Source: an uncultured Aliterella sp.
Lineage (GTDB): Bacteria > Cyanobacteriota > Cyanobacteriia > Cyanobacteriales > Chroococcidiopsidaceae
Direction of reading: 5' to 3'
DNA: 11,231 nt
Assembly (NCBI GenBank): GCA_905479905.1
Contig: CAJQOK010000244.1
Coordinates: 1-11,231, forward strand
Shown: positions 6,952 through 11,231 of the stretch, piece after piece
How the letters are laid out: each line of letters opens with the position of its first letter
Position numbering within the stretch: the stretch's first letter is position 1
Program-made: the position numbers and the translations under genes
The notes under the pieces: model-generated
The model's input: the letters and a program-made list of their open reading frames with translations, nothing else
Told to the model about the DNA's origin: nothing
The model's database searches: none

Positions 6952-6977
6952 TGTTAGTAATAGTTGCAACTTTTTAA

Positions 6978-7232
6978 ATGAATTCAATTACAATTTTAGG
7001 ATTAGTTGCAGGTACGCTAACAACCCTGGCTTTTTTACCTCAGTTATTAAAAATCTGGCAAACTAAATCGGCTAAAGATATTTCTTTTAATACCCTAATT
7101 ATTTTTAATATAGGTATTTTCCTTTGGCTAATTTATGGAATTTATCTCAACGAATTGCCGATTATTCTAGCTAATTTATTTACTTTGATTTTCAACATGA
7201 TAATTGTATGGCTTAAAATTAAGTATAAGTGA
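6978..7232 (+). CDS. SemiSWEET-type sugar transporter (PQ-loop, MtN3/saliva half)
   Basis: The protein has 84 residues and three membrane helices (about 4-22, 38-56, 61-80), the size of a bacterial SemiSWEET, which dimerises to form one transport path. The first helix ends in FLPQLLKIWQTKSAKDIS (19-36), the conserved Pro-Gln hinge (P21, Q22) with the following basic loop. W50 in NIGIFLWLIYGIY and N66 in ILANLF sit where SemiSWEETs line the sugar pocket. It probably moves sugars by facilitated diffusion across the plasma membrane, but the substrate is unknown. It comes 67 bases after aroC, beyond the terminator, and 20 bases before the radical SAM gene, so it may head a three-gene run. Confidence 0.88.
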   Translation: MNSITILGLVAGTLTTLAFLPQLLKIWQTKSAKDISFNTLIIFNIGIFLWLIYGIYLNELPIILANLFTLIFNMIIVWLKIKYK

Positions 7233-7252
7233 TTTTAATTTAAAAAAATATT

Positions 7253-8875
7253 GTGACTGCTTTTGCTGCTGAAAGACTGCTATTTACTCCTGCTACTCCT
7301 GACACCGACGCTATCGAGACTATTTTTGCCTTTCCCAACGAATACACGGTAGGCATTACTAGCTTAGGCTATCAAGTAGTATGGGCTACTTTGGCAATGC
7401 GTTCGGATGTAGCTGTTAGTCGCTTATTTACTGATGTACGTGAACAATTACCCCCTTCGCCGGAATTGCTAGGTTTTTCCTGTTCTTGGGAGCTAGATTA
7501 CGTTAATATTCTCAATTTGCTCGAATCTCTCCAAATCCCAATTCGCGCCGCTAATAGAGATGAAAATCATCCTTTAGTTTTTGGTGGTGGTACGGTATTT
7601 AGTGCTAATCCCGAACCTTTTGCAGATTTTTTTGACATCATCTTGTTAGGTGATGGGGAAAATTTATTAGATAGCTTTTTAGACGCATACAAGCAAGTTA
7701 GAAATGCTGATAAAAGGACGCAATTAATTCACTTAGCACAAATACCAGGGATTTATATTCCTAGCTTATACGAAGTAATTTATACCGAACAAACAGGCGG
7801 TATAAAGTCAATTCAACCAGTTACAAATAAAATTCCTAGCTATGTAGATAAACAGACTTATCGAGGTAATGTTTTATCGGCTTCAACGGTAGTTACTGAG
7901 AAAGCCGCTTGGGAAAATATCTACATGGTAGAAGTGGTGCGTAGTTGTCCTGAAATGTGCCGTTTTTGCCTTGCAAGTTACTTAACCTTACCTTTTCGGA
8001 CTGCAAGCTTGGAATCGTCTTTAATTCCCGCAATTGAGCGCGGATTAGCTGTAACTAATAGATTAGGATTGCTTGGCGCGTCGGTTACTCAACATCCAGA
8101 ATTTGCAACTTTGCTTGATTATTTAAGTAAACCCCAGTATGACAATGTACGTTTAAGTATTGCTTCGGTGCGTACAAATACAGTTACTCAAAAGTTAGCA
8201 GAAACTTTAGCAAAACGAGATACGCGATCGCTTACAATTGCTGTAGAAAGTGGTTCGCCTCGTATCCGCCAAATTGTCAATAAAAAACTAAGTAACGATG
8301 AGATTATCACCGCAGCAATTAACGCCAAAGCCGGGGGATTAAAGGCTTTAAAGCTATACGGAATGGTTGGTGTACCGGGGGAAGAATTAGAAGATGTCGA
8401 ACAAACTGTAACGATGATGCGGTCGATTAAAAAGGCTGCTCCCGGCTTGCGTTTGACCCTCGGATGCAGTACCTTTGTCCCAAAAGCACATACACCTTTT
8501 CAATGGTTTGGTGTCAAACCTCAAGCTGAGAAACGTTTGCAGTTATTGCAAAAACAGTTGAAACCTCAAGGTATAGATTTTCGCCCAGAAAGCTACAATT
8601 GGTCAGTTATTCAAGCATTATTGTCTAGAGGCGATCGCAGATTGTCTTATTTGCTAGAATTAACTCGGCATTATGGCGACTCTTTGGGTAGTTATCGCCG
8701 TGCTTTTAAGGAATTACGAGGACAAATTCCAGAAATGGAGTTTTATGTTTATCAAACTTGGTCTACTGAGCAGATATTACCTTGGGAGCATTTGCAAATA
8801 GCTTTACCAAAATCTACACTAATCAAGCACCTAGCAATGGCGGAAGCAGAATTTAATTTATTAGCAGCAAGTTAA
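7253..8875 (+). CDS. Radical SAM protein with B12-binding-like N-terminal domain
   Basis: This 540-residue protein starts with GTG at 7253; the next in-frame Met is residue 49 and would cut into the N-terminal domain. That domain (about 25-145) has PNEYTVGITSLGYQVVW (28-44) and FFDIILLGDGE (126-136), typical of the B12-binding-like fold of this group, but I see no cobalamin-ligating DxHxxG motif. The radical SAM core starts at VRSCPEMCRFCLAS (229-242), with cluster cysteines C232, C236 and C239 (CX3CX2C). VESGSPR (331-337) and LKLYGMVGVPGEE (367-379) are further SAM-binding elements. The N-terminal part resembles the unnamed fusion family TIGR03960 as I know it. The reaction is unknown. It sits 20 bases after the SemiSWEET gene and 11 before the pentapeptide gene, which suggests co-transcription. 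Two HIP1 sites lie inside (8224-8231, 8631-8638). Confidence 0.88.
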   Translation: MTAFAAERLLFTPATPDTDAIETIFAFPNEYTVGITSLGYQVVWATLAMRSDVAVSRLFTDVREQLPPSPELLGFSCSWELDYVNILNLLESLQIPIRAANRDENHPLVFGGGTVFSANPEPFADFFDIILLGDGENLLDSFLDAYKQVRNADKRTQLIHLAQIPGIYIPSLYEVIYTEQTGGIKSIQPVTNKIPSYVDKQTYRGNVLSASTVVTEKAAWENIYMVEVVRSCPEMCRFCLASYLTLPFRTASLESSLIPAIERGLAVTNRLGLLGASVTQHPEFATLLDYLSKPQYDNVRLSIASVRTNTVTQKLAETLAKRDTRSLTIAVESGSPRIRQIVNKKLSNDEIITAAINAKAGGLKALKLYGMVGVPGEELEDVEQTVTMMRSIKKAAPGLRLTLGCSTFVPKAHTPFQWFGVKPQAEKRLQLLQKQLKPQGIDFRPESYNWSVIQALLSRGDRRLSYLLELTRHYGDSLGSYRRAFKELRGQIPEMEFYVYQTWSTEQILPWEHLQIALPKSTLIKHLAMAEAEFNLLAAS

Positions 8876-8886
8876 ATATTAGATAA

Positions 8887-9366
8887 ATGCTAACTCAAAA
8901 TCTTTATCAAATAAGTATAGACTTTTTAGAAAAGTCGCCACAAAAACGCTTGCTAATTCTCAAAGAAATGGGTTTAGCTCGTTATGCAGACTTTTTGACT
9001 ATTATGCCCCTTGCCGAAGCTAATATAGCCTGCATAATGCGCTTTTTTAGCAACCCTAGTCAAGCTAAGTTTCCTAACTTGCAAGGTGCGGAGCTATCTG
9101 GGTTAGTTTTAGATGGTGTAAACTTTATTCGTGGCGATTTATCTGGGGCAAATTTGAGTAGTAGTAGTTTAGTTGATGCGGATTTAATATTTGCTAATTT
9201 TAATAGCGCAAATCTCAGTAATGCTAATTTGCAAGGTGCAACCCTAAACGAAACTATATGGGATGGCGCAATAGTAGAAAACTGTAACTTTGGCGCAGGA
9301 ATTGGCATTACAAATAAGCAGCGTCAGGAATTAGTAAGTTGCGGTGCAATGTTTACTGGCAATTAA
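8887..9366 (+). CDS. Pentapeptide-repeat protein
   Basis: The 159 residues form two parts. A helical N-terminal region (1-60) is followed by about 15 tandem pentapeptides (65-139). These include LSGAN, LVDAD, FNSAN, LSNAN and LQGAT, fitting the A(D/N)LXX pattern with Leu/Phe at the centre. Such repeats fold into a right-handed square beta-helix of four repeats per coil, so roughly four coils here. The last units degrade before a short polar tail (140-159). Cyanobacteria carry many of these, mostly of unknown role; some known members mimic DNA and inhibit gyrase, but this one is too short and general to assign. It starts 11 bases after the radical SAM gene and converges on the GT2 gene 32 bases away. 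Confidence 0.9.
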   Translation: MLTQNLYQISIDFLEKSPQKRLLILKEMGLARYADFLTIMPLAEANIACIMRFFSNPSQAKFPNLQGAELSGLVLDGVNFIRGDLSGANLSSSSLVDADLIFANFNSANLSNANLQGATLNETIWDGAIVENCNFGAGIGITNKQRQELVSCGAMFTGN

Positions 9367-9398
9367 CGTGCCTTAATAATACACGCGAATTAAATATT

Positions 9399-10340
9399 TT
9401 ACCAATTTAGCTTAGGCTGATAAGCAGGTATTAAAATTGTTCCTACAACTTTAGACAATAAAGAAAACTTAAAGCGAATTTGCCGATATTTAGACGCATC
9501 ACTTTTGATATAGCTCCACAGCAGTTTACCAGCTTTTATTCCTGCTTGTCGTCCTCTAGATTCTTCCAATACTTTGTAGATTAAATACTGGTAAAGAGCA
9601 GTTAAACTTTCACTTTTTAGAGACTGGAGGTGTTTAGGAGATTGGCTGTAATATTGTTCAATAATTCGTAAAGATACCGCTTCCATTTTAAAAATATTGC
9701 TAGATAAAGATGTAGAAGTTATGCGGTATAAAATTTGTGGAGATGGAACTGCAATAAAATGATAGCGGGAAGCTAATCTTAAGTACATATCCCAATCATC
9801 CGCAGGAGTGAATGATTGATTAAATCCACCTACTTCTATTAAAGCTTGGGCGCGAATTAATATATTAGAGCCATTGGCTAAAAAATTACTTTTCAAAAGC
9901 TCTGCGTACACATCCCCATTTATAGTGTAGTGAGAACCTGCTCTTAAAAATTGACTATTTTCATCAATATGATCAGTCCAACTATAGGCTACTCCTGCTT
10001 GCGGATTATCTTGCAAAGCTTTTAATTGAGCTTCTAGCTTGTCTAGTGTCCAAAGATCGTCTGCATCTAAAAAGCTGATAAACTCACCCTCCGCTTGAGA
10101 AGTTCCCCGATTGCGACTAGCTGATACGCCAGCATTAGTATAAGAAAATACCTTTAAGCGCGGATCTTTTATACTGGTAACAATATCTAAAGTTGAGTCT
10201 TGGGAACCATCGTTAACTACAATTAATTCTAAGTTTCTCCAAGTTTGATTTAAAACTGATTCAATTGTTTCAAAAATAGTTTTTTCACTATTAAAGGCTG
10301 GAATAATTACAGAAATTAGAGGTGTGCTTGTTAATGTCAT
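9399..10340 (-). CDS. Family 2 glycosyltransferase
   Basis: This 313-residue soluble protein carries a GT-A fold near its N-terminus. SVIIPAFNSEKTIFETIESV (10-29) is the nucleotide-binding start. VVNDGSQDST (41-50) and FLDADDLW (90-97) hold the acidic residues for the metal and nucleotide-sugar. ADDWDMYLRLA (180-190) matches the (E/D)DxD-like acceptor loop. The C-terminal third (about 210-313) is basic and helical without clear membrane segments. Such enzymes usually build cell-surface polysaccharide or lipid-linked glycans; donor and acceptor are unknown. It has its own near-consensus promoter (10369-10396). No glycan cluster surrounds it, so it looks like a lone accessory gene. The start ATG at 10340 comes 12 bases after the conserved promoter region, immediately downstream of a HIP1 site. 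Confidence 0.88.
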   Translation of the reverse strand: MTLTSTPLISVIIPAFNSEKTIFETIESVLNQTWRNLELIVVNDGSQDSTLDIVTSIKDPRLKVFSYTNAGVSASRNRGTSQAEGEFISFLDADDLWTLDKLEAQLKALQDNPQAGVAYSWTDHIDENSQFLRAGSHYTINGDVYAELLKSNFLANGSNILIRAQALIEVGGFNQSFTPADDWDMYLRLASRYHFIAVPSPQILYRITSTSLSSNIFKMEAVSLRIIEQYYSQSPKHLQSLKSESLTALYQYLIYKVLEESRGRQAGIKAGKLLWSYIKSDASKYRQIRFKFSLLSKVVGTILIPAYQPKLNW

Positions 10341-10344
10341 TATG

Positions 10345-10352
10345 GCGATCGC
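10345..10352. repeat. HIP1 octamer, one of eleven in the window
   Basis: GCGATCGC occurs at 177-184, 2411-2418, 2612-2619, 3264-3271, 5206-5213, 6230-6237, 8224-8231, 8631-8638, 10345-10352, 10908-10915 and 10978-10985. That is about one per kb against roughly one per 65 kb expected by chance. This density is a hallmark of cyanobacterial chromosomes and of DNA long resident in them. The copy at 10345 lies in the leader of the GT2 gene. Confidence 0.95.
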
Positions 10353-10368
10353 TGATTTCCTCTACTTT

Positions 10369-10396
10369 TGTATACATGATAAAGTATTTTTGTCAA
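10369..10396 (-). promoter_or_regulatory. Sigma-70 promoter of the GT2 gene
   Basis: Read on the minus strand, a perfect -35 TTGACA (10396-10391) is followed by a 16-base spacer and TATACA (10374-10369, five of six matches to TATAAT). Transcription would begin near 10362, giving a short leader of about 20 bases containing HIP1 before the ATG at 10340. Confidence 0.7.
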
Positions 10397-10465
10397 TAGT
10401 TAAGGGAAAGTTTCAAAGTTTAAAAAATCGATTAACCTAGCTTAATATGCGTAGAACATAGTTAA

Positions 10466-10471
10466 TATAAT
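10466..10471 (+). promoter_or_regulatory. Possible -10 box of the DUF62-like gene
   Basis: TATAAT at 10466-10471 is a perfect -10 hexamer 22 bases before the start codon. No matching -35 box lies at the expected distance, so this is tentative. Confidence 0.3.
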
Positions 10472-10493
10472 TTGTAGCAATCAGATAGAGAAT

Positions 10494-11231
10494 ATGCTTG
10501 TTAATTTAATTGCTGATTATGGCAACGGCGATCCAGCCTTTACAGAAGTAACGCAACGGCTTTCTATGGGCTTACCTAATGCTCAAATTTATTGTCTCTC
10601 TGTACCGCCTTTTAGTACCTTAGCTACAGGCTTTTGGATTGCTCAACTAGGGCTTAATCCAGGCGCAGAAAACCGCTTAATTTACCACAACTGCGCCCCC
10701 CGTCAAGATGACTCCGAACCAAGGATAGATAATGAAGGTGAAGGACTCACTTATGCACTGTTGCCTAATGGAGTCAAAGTAGTAGGAGTAATTGCAGGTT
10801 ATACTTTGTCATTTATTAAAGACTATGCCGAAGTTATACATACTATAAAAGTATCACGCGCAGGTTCGCAATTTCGCTCCCGCGATGTATTTCCAATCGC
10901 CGCTATAGCGATCGCAAAGGGAGACTTTAGCCTACTCGGAGACGAGTTAAACCCCAATCAAATACCCAATGTACCAGGCGATCGCGTAGCTTGGATTGAT
11001 GGCTACGGTAATATTAAAACTACAATCTCTAGCGATAGTCTTAGTTTAAAACCAGAATCGAAAGTAGTGATCAGAGTTGGCGATGTAGTCAGCGACGCGG
11101 TTTATTCTGATGGTAGCTTTAAAGTCCCTGAGGGAACTTTAGCATTTTCTCCTGGTAGTTCGGGTTGGGATAAAAATGGTCAACCTTTGCGGTGGATGGA
11201 GTTATTTTTGCGCGGTGGAAATGCTTGGGAA
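10494..11231 (+). CDS. DUF62 / SAM hydroxide adenosyltransferase homologue, partial, triad altered
   Basis: The frame opens at ATG 10494 and runs off the right edge after 246 residues. The two-domain layout matches the SAM hydroxide adenosyltransferase (DUF62, fluorinase/chlorinase) superfamily. The N-terminal domain has LIADYGNGDP (5-14) in place of the family DFG-x-x-D start. The C-terminal beta domain contains WIDGYGNIKTT (168-178) for the D-x-x-GN motif and ends RGGNAWE (240-246) for the GNA motif. In the active site two of the Asp-Arg-His residues seem replaced. The VDPGVG region reads NCAPRQDDSEPR (66-77) with Ala68 for Asp, and the FHGRD motif reads FRSRD (127-131) with Arg128 for His. 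R77 may stand for the triad Arg. Known members hydrolyse SAM to adenosine and methionine; this one may only bind a nucleoside. Two HIP1 sites lie inside. Confidence 0.8.
   Translation, partial: MLVNLIADYGNGDPAFTEVTQRLSMGLPNAQIYCLSVPPFSTLATGFWIAQLGLNPGAENRLIYHNCAPRQDDSEPRIDNEGEGLTYALLPNGVKVVGVIAGYTLSFIKDYAEVIHTIKVSRAGSQFRSRDVFPIAAIAIAKGDFSLLGDELNPNQIPNVPGDRVAWIDGYGNIKTTISSDSLSLKPESKVVIRVGDVVSDAVYSDGSFKVPEGTLAFSPGSSGWDKNGQPLRWMELFLRGGNAWE

Noticed and set aside
9367..9398. Terminator between the pentapeptide and GT2 genes
   Set aside because: Only a 4-bp CGTG/CACG stem can be drawn and there is no T-run.

Overview
The window is chromosomal DNA from a cyanobacterium. Three things show this: eleven copies of the octamer GCGATCGC (HIP1) in 11.2 kb, a cyanobacterial-type AbrB regulator with its DNA-binding domain at the C-terminus, and a cyanobacterial XisF-like serine-recombinase homologue beside chorismate synthase. 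AT-rich spacers and long intergenic stretches suggest a fairly large genome of the Chroococcidiopsis or Nostocales kind. The exact genus cannot be read from the sequence.

Left part (1-2238). The start of an Rrf2-family regulator runs off the left edge on the minus strand. It is followed by a 707-base divergent spacer and then cyAbrB. The spacer carries a good candidate promoter for cyAbrB and a 14-bp leader hairpin. After cyAbrB lie a terminator-like hairpin and a 585-base gap with a dense run of inverted repeats, a candidate structured RNA region. A small zinc-ribbon membrane protein of unknown function follows.

Middle (2252-5703, minus strand). A VOC-fold protein and the recombinase homologue lie 17 bases apart and are probably co-transcribed. 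A folded intergenic repeat separates them from a membrane-bound GT39/ArnT-like glycosyltransferase. The recombinase keeps its DNA-binding and zinc-ribbon parts, but the catalytic serine and three arginines all appear to be replaced.

Right part (5819-11231). aroC (chorismate synthase, shikimate pathway) ends in a clear hairpin terminator. Next comes a tight plus-strand run: a SemiSWEET sugar-transporter half, a radical SAM protein of unknown substrate, and a pentapeptide-repeat protein. A GT2 glycosyltransferase faces them on the minus strand with a near-consensus promoter. The window ends inside a DUF62 / SAM hydroxide adenosyltransferase homologue that seems to lack two residues of its catalytic triad.

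Most genes are ordinary housekeeping or accessory genes and do not form one pathway. The most notable signals are two apparently catalytically degenerate enzymes (4046-5323 and 10494-11231) and the structured non-coding regions on both sides of cyAbrB. All of this was read by eye; no alignment or folding program was run.
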